From Sipunculus nudus (taxonomy: Eukaryota; Annelida; Sipuncula; Golfingiida; Sipunculidae), in contig CM049307.1 in the NCBI GenBank assembly GCA_026874595.1, positions 36,810,862 to 36,874,861 on the forward strand: DNA of 64,000 bases. The letters run 5' to 3'. Shown piece after piece: positions 11,886 to 26,353 of the stretch (position 1 is its first letter; the number at the start of each line of letters is the position of its first letter). Under the pieces are notes generated by a model. That model had not been told where the DNA came from, made no database searches, and saw only the letters and a program-made list of their open reading frames with translations. A program made the translations under genes and the position numbers.

Positions 11886-12893
11886 TAGCCCTCAGCCCTT
11901 AGGCTGATGGGCTATTGTCGTCACCCAAGCTGTCCGTCCGTCCGTCCGTCCGGCGTCCATTAACTTTTACCTTGTGAGCGGGATATCTTGAAAAGGATTC
12001 ACCATCAGAATTTTATTTCCTTGGTAAAGATGTATATCGACAAAATCTCGGTCAAGTTCGAAGATGGGTGACCTTGACCTATTTTTCTACATTTTAGAGC
12101 TGATTATAGAAAAACACTTAGATGCTTATTACTCAGTAACCATTAGGTGGATTTTCACAAAACTTACTATGATTATTCGGACTGATAGTCTGTACCTAAT
12201 ACACAAGTTTGGTGGCGCCATCTACAATTTCTGATTTTTAATTAATTTTTATCTTATTTTTCAACTTTGTCCTTGTGAGAGGGATATCTCTAAAAGGATT
12301 CACAATAGGAATATTATTTTTTCGGTGAAGATGTATATTGACAAAATCTCGGTCAAGTTTGAAGATGGGTGACCTTGACCTATTTTTCTACGTTTTAGAG
12401 CTGATTATAGAAAAAACATTTAGAAGCTTATTTCTCAGGAACCATTTAGTGGATTTTCACAATACTTACTATGATCATAGGGACTGATGGTCTGTAACTG
12501 CTGCATGAGTTTGGGGGCGCCAACTACAGTTTCTGATTTTTAATGAATTTTTCTTGGATCTTTCAACTTTGTCCTTGTGAGCGGGATATCTATTAAATGA
12601 TTCACAATAGGAATTTTATTTCTTTGGTGAAGATGTATATCGACAAAATCTCGGTCAAGTTCGAAGATGGGTGACCTTGACCTACTTTTCAAGGTCACAG
12701 AGCTTATAATAGAATAAAACTTAGAAGCTTATATTTCAGGAAGCATTTGGTGGATTGTTATGAATCGTGGTACATACCTCTCCATTTTAAATTTATAACT
12801 GAGACATGTACAGATATACATCCATGTGAGAACAGATATTTAGTGCTTGTTACTGTTACCACCTCTAAACACTGTTCTTTTGGCTGAGGGCTT
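11886..12893. mobile_element. Hairpin-headed element with three 302-bp units
   Basis: The left head AGCCCTCAGCCCTTAGGCTG..GGGCT is self-complementary. The right end GGCTGAGGGCT (about 12882-12892) is the complement of the left AGCCCTCAGCC. After the head come four CCGT steps and three tandem units of about 302 bp, recognised by GATGGGTGACCTTGACCT at about 12063, 12364 and 12666. Each unit also carries ATCTCGGTCAAGTT and GTGAGCGGGATATC or a variant. TGACCTTGACCT is a DR0 pair of AGGTCA half-sites on the other strand. No protein is encoded. It resembles bivalve pearl-like repeats. Confidence 0.65.
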
Positions 12894-12989
12894 TTGTCAG
12901 CTTCTGCTGATATTCTAGTTTTTTTTTACCATGAAATGACAACAATCAAGTCACTTTCTCAGCTGAGATTCCATCTTGTGTCCCAAAAA

Positions 12990-13440
12990 CGGATGTGTTT
13001 ATTGATCACAAGTGGATGCCCTATAGAAATCACCCTATCTGTCTGTCTGTCTGTCTTACTATCCGTCCATCCACACAAATTTGTTTCCAGATGGTAACTC
13101 CAGGTTGGATTGACTTATGGATTTCAAACTTGACTTACATATAGCAAGGACCTCTATGATTTTCGGGTCATGAGGTCAAAAGTCAAGGTCACAGGAATCA
13201 CATACTTAAAAAGATTATACCTGCTTTTTAAGCCATGCTTTTCATCCTAAACTTTCTATCTTGTAGAATTAGCTGACTTGCCATTATTGGGAGAGCATAC
13301 ATGTATTTTGGGTTACAAGGTCAAAGGTCAAGGTCACAGGGGCCATCTGTTCACAAATTGGTTTGCAGATGATAACTAAAGTTTAGTTTGACGTATTTGT
13401 TTTAAACTTAACTTATATTTGGCTCACCACAAAATTAAAA
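12990..13440. repeat. CTGT-headed AGGTCA repeat, copy 1
   Basis: A short (CTGT)n tract at 13039-13055 is followed by units with GGATTTCAAACTTGACTTA and GGTCAAAGGTCAAGGTCACAG. The same layout recurs at 56440-57290 and 58535-59240. A perfect AGGTCAAAGGTCAAGGTCA sits at 13318-13336 and a variant at about 13170-13190. Confidence 0.65.
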
Positions 13441-13486
13441 TGATCAAAAGTTTGTGAATATTCGAAGTTATTAGCATAAATATAAA

Positions 13487-13490
<4 letters not shown>

Positions 13491-13537
<47 letters not shown>
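13491..13537. repeat. (TA)n microsatellite, left border of the triple array
   Basis: About 47 bp of alternating TA lie directly before the first GTCAAGGCCCAG terminus. Confidence 0.95.
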
Positions 13538-13540
<3 letters not shown>

Positions 13541-16500
13541 AAGGCCCAGTTCGCGATCTGGACGGATCTTAGATCTGTCCAGCCCAAATTGCGATCGCAG
13601 TTCAGGCCGGCCCAAACTGCGATCATAATCCAGGCTGGTCATAGATCATAGATCTGTCCAGCCTAGATTGCGATCGCAGTTTAGTCTGGCCCAGACTGCG
13701 ATCCTGTCTTTCTTGCTTCAGGATTGCAATCTGGTCTGGACAGATCTAAGATCAGTCCAGCCGAGATTGCAATCCTAAACTTGACCAGCCCATATTGCGA
13801 TCCATGCTTTTAGGATCACAGGAGTGAAACATTGGTTGTTTTACCAACTCATTTGGTATTGCATTGTACCATTTTCCCATAATAAATACAATTATAATAC
13901 AGAAAGGCAATTTTCACTCCTTCATATCACAGGAGTGAAACATGGGATGTTTCACCAATTCATTTAGTATTGCATGGATGTTGAAAAAAGGTAACAAGGA
14001 ACCCATGGGTTTTATATGCTCACAAAATATGATTTGAAAGAGGAGGTAGGCAAGTGCAGGTTTTGTGTGGTAATATAAGCTGCATTATGAGCTGATGGTG
14101 TTTAACTCAAGTTACCGTAAAATCTGTGAAATTTCGTACCTCGATGAATTTGGTACACGGTCTTTCTTCAGTAATCATAATTATTAAAATGACATGTTAA
14201 ATTTCGAACTGCCGATGGTCTGTTACGCCATATTTGGCGTTAGCAAGACTGCCGTGAATGTAACATTGACGTAACCTCACCCTATTATCAGGTTTTGAAC
14301 AAGCCTACCGGTCCGATCGATGTGAATGCCATGCTATTAAAAATTAATATGAATTATAGCCCTAGCACCCGTCCTCTCTTACTATGCTACGCTGTGCGAG
14401 AGCCCTAGAAGATGACTTGAGGAAACTGGAGACATTCCACATGACAATTAAATTCTTATATTCCGTCTTAAAATGTCGTATTCGTTAAGAAATAAAGATA
14501 TTCTTATCAAATACGCATATAACATACCACTTAGACAGTGTTTGTCCACTTTAAATGTTGATTAGAAGAATATGTATTATCCTAATAAACGGTGATATAC
14601 GGGGAACGATGTCTGCTCTGGCCGGCAGCCTCCGGTGTAACCAGTGGTTACGGGCCGTGTTGGCTCAGCGAGCAAAGGTCACACAGTTCATCGTTTCAGA
14701 TTCTGAGAAAGTTTCAAGCGCCAGCGATGCAAAGTTTTAAAAGTGCGTCTTGTTTACATACTAAAACATAATATTTAGCTGAATTTCTTGGTCATTCGAA
14801 TAAAGTACTATATCTCCCTTAGAATACTTAAAGTTTCCTTGTCATAAATGTACTATTTGATTTTACACGATTTTTTTTCCGCCAAGTGTTTGAAGTTCGC
14901 CAGTTTACTCTGAAGCTTTTTTATGCGGCAGTATCCATGGTCCTGAATACCGCCGCATTTAATGCAGTTATATGAATTATATCTACATCATATAGAATGT
15001 AATTTGACTGAAAACTAAGATTTTTGTTTCCAGCGACAATAAAAAAAACTTAAAATATCTCGAATGTGAGTTGCTTTTTTGTCCGCGATGCGAGCGACAT
15101 GCCGTGAACAACTGGCAGACGTCCATGAAGTTTGACGGAGGTTGGAAATTGGATATTGGATAATCAGGATTAACTCCGTAAATGATCTGAAGACAACTAG
15201 CTTTACGTGCACCGTACAGGGGGATTTCCATGTGTAAGCCAAATTGGTCTCTTTCAAGCAAACTCAGCGCTCCGATGTGTATGTAATGCCAATGTTAATC
15301 AGTTTGAAAATTAATGCTAATTTCCATTAAAACATTTACAATAAATATCTTGAATGTCACACAAGAACGACTCAGTTTCGAGTACCCGGGCTCTGTATCG
15401 CCAAACAAACAAGGTCACACGAGGTCAAACGGTACGTACATCAAAGCGCTGGCAGACGTTCATGAAGTTTAACAGAGGTTGGATACTTGATATTGGATAA
15501 TCAGGATCGATTAACTCTTTAAATGATCTAAAATGCTCTAGCTTTTTGTGCACCGTTAGTGGGGATTTCCATGCGTAAGCCACCTGAAAAACGATCTCTC
15601 CGGGTAAAGCCCCGGATGTCACGAAAGCATATACGGGTGTCGAGCTTCATGACAGGATTAAATCCTTCAGATATACTTTTCAGATTCCTTTCCATACTGA
15701 TTTTAATATAAAATAAACAACACAAGTATAGAAAATAATGTTTTTATTCATGAAACTTCATGGTTCACACGGATGAATGCAAAATCGGCGAGTGAATACT
15801 TGAGGCTCCTATTATCGCCCACTGCCGACGAGGCATCTTAAGTTGTCACGACCATAATTTTAAAACTGCTGAAATTGACTGTTAAATTTCGGACTTCCAC
15901 AAATTAAATTATTTTTTTCTGTACGAAATTTCACAGATTTTACGGTATGTAAGATTATGATAATATCCTGGAGACAGGGAAGAGGATTGATGTCATTTAT
16001 TTTATATACAGCTGGAAGTGGTGTGCTGTTTTCACATAGGTTTGGACTTGGCCATATAACTTTATCTACATTGCAGTAGAATTATTTGAAAAAAACCTGT
16101 CCATTATCAGTCATGGTAATTCAGATTTTTACAAATGAGAACTTTTATTTAATAATTACTGGTTATTCCTACCCAAGAATAAAACTCAAATAATATAACT
16201 ATTTATTGTAAATTAATAACAAATATTGTGTCAAATATAATTTAAATTAAAAATAATAACAGCATCATATGAAAAGATCTTTGAATAATAAAATTGAAAT
16301 AAATGATTATTAAAATAATATAATAGAATATATTCATGAATACATTCATGATTACATTTTGAAAGTATTTGCATTTGTATTCAAATACTTTCATTTATAC
16401 CTGTATTCCTATTTTTATGCATGAAATTATGGAGTACATATATTCATATTTGCATTCAAATATATTTACAAAGTATTCTTATTATGTCTGGTATTTATTC

Positions 16501-17011
16501 AGTTTCAGCAAAACAAAGTTCTTGAGAATCCAGAATTTACAAATTTCACAAATTGATCATAAGTATGATCATAATGATCATAAGTACCTGGTTTTATGGC
16601 TTTAATTTATATTTAAACATAAAACTATTATATTCACTTTGGACGACTTTAACATCAATCTAAGCACTAGACATAGCAAAAGTCTTATGACAATTATCAA
16701 CATTACAGAAATCATAACGAGAACTTGTCTAAGATCTGATTTTTTATCATATTTAAATATTTTTATTTAAAAAAATGTAAAAAAAATTAAAAGCAATCTC
16801 AGCTATGAAACCATTATAAGAATAAAAAATAACTCAAGCATAAGAACACCCTATAAATTGTATAAGGAGAAAACTAAAGATGGGCATATTGACATATTTA
16901 ATCAGTACTTGTCTTAGTAAAATTTTAAAATTTTGACATATTTTATTTTTTTTTAAATTTTAAAATAACTATAAATTGACAAGCTGAAACACTTGGATCG
17001 CATGGATCGCA
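13538..17011 (-). mobile_element. GATC-ended inverted-repeat element, copy 1 (inverted, interrupted, right end lost)
   Basis: It starts with GTCAAGGCCCAG and a roughly 270-bp terminal block built from palindromes such as GATCTTAGATC and GCGATCGC. The AT-rich core follows. The core is inverted relative to copies 2 and 3. It is split by the 14113-15947 insertion. The right terminal block is missing except for the stub GGATCGCATGGATCGCAATAT, after which copy 2 begins. Removing the insertion leaves about 1.64 kb, which matches a roughly 1.93-kb full copy lacking one terminal block. No transposase was found. The superfamily is unknown. Confidence 0.8.
14113..15947. mobile_element. TA-flanked inverted-repeat element, TACCGTA type (E2), nested
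   Basis: The ends are perfect inverted repeats of 27 bp including the TA: TACCGTAAAATCTGTG.. on the left and its complement on the right. The target is TA. The empty site is visible in the sister copies: copies 2 and 3 read CTTACATAACTT(G/T)AGTTAAA, on the other strand TTTAACTCAAGT-TA-TGTAAG, exactly what remains if one TA and 14115-15945 are removed. The 1831-bp body is CpG-richer than the surroundings and encodes no recognisable protein. It inserted after copy 1 split from copies 2 and 3. Confidence 0.9.
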
Positions 17012-17021
17012 ATATATATAT

Positions 17022-18950
17022 GTCAAGGCCCAGATTGCGATCTGGACGGATCTTAGATCTGTCCAGCCCAAACTGCGATCGCAGTTCAGGCCGGCCCAAA
17101 CTGCGATCGCAATCCAGGCTGGCCAGGTCTTAGATCTGTCCAGGCTATATTGCGATCGCAGTTAAGTCCGGCACAGATTGCGATCTTGTCTTTCTTGCTT
17201 CAGGATCGCAATCTGGACTGGACAGATCTAATATCTGTCCAGTCAAGATTGCAATCCTAAACTTGACCAGCCCATATTGCGATCCATGCGATCCAAGTGT
17301 TTCAGCTTGTTAATTTATAGTTATTTTAAAATTAAAAAAAAGTAAAATATGTCAAAATTTTTAAATTTTACTCAGACAAGTACTGATTAAATATGTCAAT
17401 ATGTTTCACTAATAATATTAAGACTCGTGGCTGTATCAGCTGTCACAAGACTATGTAAATATTCAAAATCTGTATTGCTGGTTCCTCAATTTATGTTAAT
17501 AAAATTAAACTTGCCCATCTCTAGTTTTCTCCTTGTACAATTTATAGGGTATTCTTATGCTTGAGTTATTTTTTATTCTTATAATGGTCTCATAGCTGAG
17601 ATTTCTTTTAAATTTTTTTTACATTTTTTTAAATAAAAATATTTAAATATGATAAAAAATCAGATCTTAGACAAGTTCTCGTTATGATTTCTGTAATGTT
17701 GATAATTGTCATAAGACTTTTGCTATGTCTAGTGCTTAGATTGATGTGAAAGTAGTCCAAAGTGAATATAATAGTTTTATGTTTAAATATAAATTAAAGC
17801 CATAAAACCAGGTACTTATGATCATTATGATCATACTTATGATCAATTTGTGAAATTTGTAAATTCTGGATTCTCAAGAACTTTGTTTTGCTGAAACTGA
17901 ATAAATACCAGACATGATAAGAATACTTTGCAAATATATTTGAATGCGAATATGAATATATGTACTCCATAATTTCATGCATAAAAATAGGAATACAGGT
18001 ATAAATGAAAGTATTTGAATACAAATGCAAATACTTTCAAAATTTAATCATGAATGTATTCATGAATATATTCTATAATATTATTTTAATAATCATTTAT
18101 TTCAATTATATTATTAAAAGATCTTTTCATTTGATGCTGTTATTATTTTTAATTTAAATTATATTTGACACAATATTTGTTATTAATTTATAATAAATAG
18201 TTATATTATTTAAGTTTTATTCTTGGGTAGGAATAACCAGTAATTATTAAATAAAAGTTCTCATTTGTAAAAATCAGAATTACCATGACTGATAATGGAC
18301 AGGTTTTTTTTCAAATAATTCTGCTGCAATGTAGATAAAGTTATATGGCCAAGTCCAAACCTATGTGAAAACAGCACACCATTCCAACTGTATATAATAT
18401 AAATGACATCAATCCTCTTCCCTGTCTCCAAGGATATTATCATAATCTTACATAACTTGAGTTAAACACCATCAGCTCAAAATGCAGCTTATATTAACAC
18501 ACAAAACCTGCACTTGCCTACCTCCTCTTTCAAATCATATTTTGTGAGCATATAAAATCCATTGGTTTCTTGTTACCTTTTTTCAACAACCATGCAATAC
18601 TAAATGAATTGGTGATACATCCCATGTTTCACTCCTGTGATATGAAGGAGTGAAAATTGCCTTTCTGTATTATAATTGTATTTATTATGGGAAAATGGTA
18701 CAATGCAATACCAAATGAGTTGGTAAAACAACCAATGTTTCACTCCTGTGATCGTAAAAGCATGGATCGCAATATGGGCTGGTCAAGTTTAGGATCGCAA
18801 TCTCGCCTGGACTGATCTTAGATCTGTCCAGACCAGATTGCAATCCTGAAGCAAGAAAGACAGGATCGCAGTCTGGGACGGACTAAACTGCGATCGCAAT
18901 TTGGGCTGGACAGATCTCAGATCCGTCCAGATCGCAATCTGGGCCTTGAC
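17022..18950 (+). mobile_element. GATC-ended inverted-repeat element, copy 2 (complete)
   Basis: The left terminal block runs about 17022-17290 from GTCAAGGCCCAGATTGCGAT. The right block runs about 18765-18950 and ends GGGCCTTGAC. The right block lacks one internal module of about 76 bp. Between them lies an AT-rich core of about 1.45 kb with no believable gene. The element is bounded on both sides by short AT runs (17011-17021 and 18951-18960), which suggests insertion into, or duplication within, a TA microsatellite. Its core is nearly identical to copy 1 in reverse and copy 3 in direct orientation. Confidence 0.85.
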
Positions 18951-18960
18951 ATATATATAT

Positions 18961-21565
<2,605 letters not shown>

Positions 21566-21574
21566 TATTTAAAG
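21566..21574 (+). promoter_or_regulatory. Possible TATA-like box of an alternative promoter
   Basis: TATTTAAAG lies about 104 bp upstream of an ATG with good context and about 30 bp before a plausible start of transcription near 21598. Such sites are common in AT-rich DNA, so the call rests on the exon that follows. Confidence 0.25.
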
Positions 21575-21669
21575 AGGACAGTATCTTGCGGCACACCACA
21601 GTCGTCCGAGACGCTACCTGTACTACCCATCCAGCCTTACATACAGACTAACAATCTCACGGCCCAACA

Positions 21670-21687
21670 ATGTTTCATCCATTTTTG
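21670..21687 (+). CDS. Possible short first coding exon (six codons)
   Basis: An ATG with A at -3 (CCAACAATG) is followed by five codons (MFHPFL) and then a strong donor, TTG|GTGAGT. The intron phase is 0, the same as that of the better supported first exon at 48373-48435, so both could splice to the same downstream exon as alternative first exons. Only six residues are encoded and the product is unknown. Without transcript data this remains weak. Confidence 0.3.
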
Positions 21688-21693
21688 GTGAGT

Positions 21694-22683
21694 ACAGAAT
21701 TTGCTGACCTGGAGTAAAGTTAGACAGTTTGTAATCCTTTGTTTTATTTGTTGCTATATGGTGTCTTGTCATACATAGTTTTTTTATCTGACCCAAGCTT
21801 GAGCTGGATGCTGCACAGTTAAACCAAAATAAGAGGGTGGGGAGGAGGGGGATGGTTGTTTGGGGAGGTTTCTTAACTGAACCAAGCTTGGACTAAAGGC
21901 TACCCAGTTGGACTCAACAGGTGTCTCATACAGGTAGACACTCATTTATGTTGCTCTGCCATATTTGTTACAGTTTACGTTTGTCTTAAAAACTGTCTTG
22001 AAGTGCTAATTGAGTTTACAATGTCTTCTGCCTGTTATAATTATAACAAACTAAAAGTTTCTTTAAAAATCACAGTAAAAGTTTCTTTAAAAATCACAGT
22101 ATAAATAATATTTAAGTACACAACTAATTAGAATACATCTTGATGTCACATGGTTTACTTTAGGACTGGATAATGCAAGTTGTGTCATGAATATTATTAA
22201 CACATGAACTTTGTGATTGCCTTATGAACCTTGGTTTCAGAAAGTCAGCTATTTAACATTCCTACTGCTAATCATTACAATTCATTGCCCCTATTATACT
22301 GGATGGCTGTAGAAATAAAAGTTTCACTTTTTCTCTAGCTGAGGACTGCTTGTTCAGTGACCTGGAATTAAGGCAAGGAACATCCAGCTAACATGGGTAA
22401 ACAAACACACACCATGATAAAGAATCTTTCAGGCTTTAACAAGCTACCCTTACTAGACCACATAAGGTGTAGTTTAGTAGTCTTATGGTTAAACAGGGTT
22501 GTGACATAGTCATTATTTTATATTGGCTCAATAACTACCTCAGTCAGCAGCATTTTCATAGTGAGGCTAGTTTAAGTAAATTAATCATAAGAAAATTTGC
22601 CCCATTAATATTAGTAAAAACTGAAATCTGCATTCCAGTGAATGCAAGCCTCTTCCATTTTCTTAGTTAGCCCATATTCCCAG
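21694..22683. other. Non-coding sequence with one 26-bp duplication
   Basis: AAAAGTTTCTTTAAAAATCA is repeated in tandem at about 22051-22101. Nothing else was recognised. Confidence 0.5.
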
Positions 22684-22860
22684 GATCATTCTTGTATGTA
22701 AGTGATCATGTGCTGGATCCACACCTAAATCTATTTGATTCTTCAATGGCCCATTCCTGTAATGTCCTGAAATTTTCATTGGATTCTGTTCATGATTGCC
22801 CGAGTTATGTTGTGAATACACACTCAAACACAGCAAATGGTGCAGTTTGGGAATTAAAGG
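22684..22860 (+). CDS. Weak candidate internal exon (58 codons, no identity)
   Basis: A frame open for 58 codons runs from a plausible acceptor (TTCCCAG, AG at 22682-22683) to a moderate donor (AAG|GTAACT). It would begin with two bases of a split codon (phase 1 upstream) and end in phase 0. The upstream phase does not match the two phase-0 first exons, so it could not follow them directly. There is no known motif. A chance frame of this size is quite possible in 64 kb. Confidence 0.15.
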
Positions 22861-22919
22861 TAACTCTTGATTAACATTGTTTGACTTTGATCTACTTGTT
22901 TTCCTCCAGTACTCCTCAG

Positions 22920-24835
22920 TAGTAGTTGTTTTTCGGAACTTCTAACTGTACATCCAAGGAGGTCCTGGGCAAATCTCCTTGGAAACCCTAAATTAGGGCA
23001 TGGTGACCTATATTTTGTGACCTACAGGCCGAAAACATGATTTTGAGAATCCAGACAGTCAGACGGGGCACAAATTGTATCCATTAGGCCTAGAAACCTC
23101 TAACCATTTTGGGAGATCCTAGGCAAATGTCCTTTTAAACCTGAAACGAGGTCACTGTGACCTATATTATCCAACCTATAGGGAAAAGATGTCTTATGAG
23201 CACCCTGAATGTCAGATGGGGACAAATCATATATGTGGGCCTGGAATCTTCTAACACAATATCCTGTGAGTTTCTAGGCAAATCTCCTTGGAAACCTGAA
23301 ATAAGGTCATGGTGACCTATATTTTAGAACCTACGGGCCAAAAAACAAGGTTTTTTTTAGCATCCAGACAGTCAGACGGGGCACAAATTGATCGATAAGG
23401 CCTAGAATCCTTGAAAGTGACATTTAGGGAGGTCCTAGGCAAATCTCCTTCGAAACATGAAATCAGGTCATGGTGACCTATATTTTGTTACCTAAAGGCC
23501 AAAAAGATGATTTCGAGTACTCTAAATGTCAGATGGGACCAAATGATGGGGACAAATCATATATGTGCGGCCTAGAATCGTCTAACTCAGTATCCTGGGA
23601 GTTTCTAGGAAAATGTCCTGGGAAACCTGAAATTAGGTCATAGTGACCTATATTTTTATGACCTATGGGCCCAAAACATGATTTTGAGCACCCAGACAGT
23701 CAGATGGGGACAGATAGTATCCATTTGGCCTAGAATCCTCCAACATGATATTAAGGGAGGTCCTTTGCAAATGTCCTTGGAAATCTGAAATTAGGTCACT
23801 GTGACCTATATTCTGCGACTATAGGAAAAAGATGCCGTATGAACACCCTGAATGTCAGGTGGTGACAAATCGTATCTGCTAGACCTTCTTCCTACACAAT
23901 ATCTTGAGAGGCTCTAGGCAAATCTCCCTGGAAACATGATATCAGGTCATGGTGACCTACGAGACAAAAACCTGATTTTGAGCCTCCTGAATGTCAGATG
24001 GGCACAAATATATCTGTTAGGCCTAAAATCTTCTAATGCAATATCCTGGGTGGTCCTGGGAAAATCTCCTTGGAAACCTGAATTTAGGTCATGGTGACGT
24101 GCATTTTGTGACCTACAGGCCGAAAACAGGATTTTGAGCAACCAGAAAGTCAGGCAGGGCACACATTGTATTTGTTAGGCCTAGGATCTTCTAATGTAAC
24201 ATTCTGAGATGTCTTTGGAAAATATCTGTGGAAAACTTGGTCACCTTGACCTATATCTATATCTATATTTCGAAAAGATGTCATATCAGCACCCAGACAG
24301 TCAGACAAGGCATAAATTGTATCCATTAGGCCCAGATGCTTTTAACATAAAATTCAGGGAGGTTCTAGTCAAGTGTCCTTGGAAACCTTAAAATAGGTCA
24401 TGATGACCTATATTATGTGGCATATGGGCTGAAAAATGGTTTTGCGCACCCAGACAGACAAGGCAAAAAATTGTATTCATTAGCCCTAGACTCTTCTAAC
24501 ATGACATTCAGGGAAATCCTTGGCAATACTCCTGGGAAACCTGAAATTGGATCATGTTGACCTGTATTCTGCTAGCTATGGACCAGAAACATGATTTGGA
24601 GCACCCAGACAGACAGGGTACAAATTGTATCCATTTTCCTTGAAACGCTGTACTGTGAAATCCAGGGGGGTCCTGGGCAGGTCTCCTATGAATCCTGAAA
24701 TTTTTATTATCTGACCATTTTTTCAACACTGTAACTTTAGCCTTAGGCTATTCTCACAGGCAATATATAACATTGATAAAAAAAAATATGAGCACCCAGT
24801 CAAAATTAGCTGAGCGTCATGGCCCATGGGCCACT
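22920..24835. repeat. Tandem array of ~155-bp units carrying palindromic estrogen response elements
   Basis: About eleven units follow one another. Each has the order GGCCTAGAA.CCTCTAAC, GGGAGGTCCTAGGCAAAT, TCCTTGGAAACCTGAAAT, AGGTCAnnnTGACCTATATT, GAGCACCCAGACAGTCAGA and GGGGCACAAATTGTAT or variants. Seven units have a perfect AGGTCAnnnTGACCT (starts 23149, 23304, 23465, 23635, 23793, 23944 and 24395). Three more differ at one base (22995, 24086, 24238) and one is more diverged (24549). Spacing is 142-170 bp. Units alternate in their tail sequence, hinting at a two-unit higher-order repeat. The array ends near a GGCCCATGGGCC palindrome (24820-24831). It encodes no protein. Confidence 0.9.
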
Positions 24836-25346
24836 TGATAAATCCATCTGTTACTGCTGCAGCTATTTGTTTCATTTTATGAGCATAGTGCTTTGTTTTC
24901 AGCTATTGTGATTTTTGTATTCACTTTGATGCTAGCCCATAGGAGGAGCTGCACTGTACCTTATGGGTATATCACATTTGTATTACATATTCAGACTTGT
25001 TTATAGAGATGAATCTTCATTTGAGATGAATATTCATGTCACATTTGAATTGATACTGTGTACTTTATTCCTAACCTTGGTTTCTGGTTTGATACATGCA
25101 TTTTATTATTAATTAGTAATATGCATATTCTGGTAATTTATATTGTTTTAACTAGCAGGATATACTGAAGGTTTTTGTGTATTTAAGAACACACATATCA
25201 TAGCATATCATTGTTTACATCTGCAATAGCTGGATTTTGCTACCCAATTCGGCGGGATGTCTTGGTAAGATCTGTAATTTTTTTATTGACTCTTAGTTTC
25301 TGTAGCAGACAAAAATACTGATTCTAAAACTAGTAAAGGCATTTTT
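24836..25346. other. Non-coding sequence, nothing recognised
   Basis: AT-rich sequence between two repeat arrays; no feature was found. Confidence 0.5.
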
Positions 25347-26353
25347 ATGCCCGGCCACAAAGTGGCCGGGGCATATAGTTTTACCCATGTCCGTCCTTCC
25401 ATCCTTCCGAAATCAAACAGTTGTACGGACTTTTTTTCGCAATGTCTGCAGATATTGGCCTGATTTTTGGTGTGTGGGCAGATATAGACCAGTTATAGAT
25501 CGAGTTCGCGTTTCGTCCCTGTTGACCTACTTTTGACCATTTTACGGCTCCTAAACTTAGAAAATTTCATGAAAAATAGAAATATTCATGACAGATACAC
25601 ATGTACAGATTTTTTTTGCAATGCCTGCAGATTTTGGCCTACTTTTTGGTGTGTGGGCAGATATAGACCAGTTACAGATATAGTTCGCGTTTCGTCCCGG
25701 TTGACCTACTTTTGACCGTTTTACGGCTACTGAACATAGAAAATTTCATGAAAAATATGAAATTTCATGACCAATACACATGTACGGACTTTTTTTCGCA
25801 TTGCCTGCAGATATTGGCCTGATTTTTGGTGTGTCTGTAGATATTGACCAGTTACAGATGGAGTTCACGTTTCGTCCTTGTTGACCTACTTTTGACTGTT
25901 TTACGGCTCCTGAACATAGAAAATTTCATGTAAAATATATATTTTCATGACAAATACACTTGTACAGACTTTTCTTCACAATACCTGCAGATATTGGCCT
26001 GATTTTTGGTGTGTGGGCAGATAATGACCAGTTACAGATCAAGTTTGCGTTTCATCCCGGTTGACCTACTTTTGATTGTTTTACAGCTCCTAAACATAGA
26101 AAATTTCATGAAAGACAGAAATTTTTATGGAAAATGCACATGTATGGACTTTTTTTCACAATGCCTGCATATACTGGCATGATTTTTGGTGTGTTGCTTG
26201 ATAATGACCCGTTACAGATTGAGTTTGCATTTTGCTCTTGTTGACCTTCTTTTGACCATACGACACCTCCTGAACTTAAAAATTTTTCCAAATTTTACAA
26301 ATGTTTCTAATTTGCCCAAGGCGGGGGAATTCGTGTCGTTCCGACAAATCTAG
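25347..26353. mobile_element. Hairpin-headed element with five 180-bp units
   Basis: The head ATGCCCGGCCAC-AAA-GTGGCCGGGGCAT (25347-25374) is a strong hairpin, followed by CCGTCCTTCC. Five units follow with starts at 25423, 25603, 25782, 25962 and 26142, a period of 179-180 bp. They are marked by GTACGGACTTTTTTTCGCA, CCTGCAGATATTGGCCTGAT and GTTGACCTACTTTTGACC. The right end is GGCGGGGGAATTCGTGTCGT..CTAG. The layout matches other bivalve-type repeats with tandem cores. TTGACCTACTTTTGACC is a spaced pair of half-sites. Confidence 0.7.

Noticed and set aside
21670-21687. Assignment of the MFHPFL exon to nuclear factor I, whose N-terminus contains a similar FHPF word
   Set aside because: The exon boundary does not match the one known for that family and six residues are too few; treated as coincidence.
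22920-24835. CRISPR-like array because of regular repeats
   Set aside because: Units are long and diverged throughout, without short identical repeats and unique spacers, and the DNA is eukaryotic.
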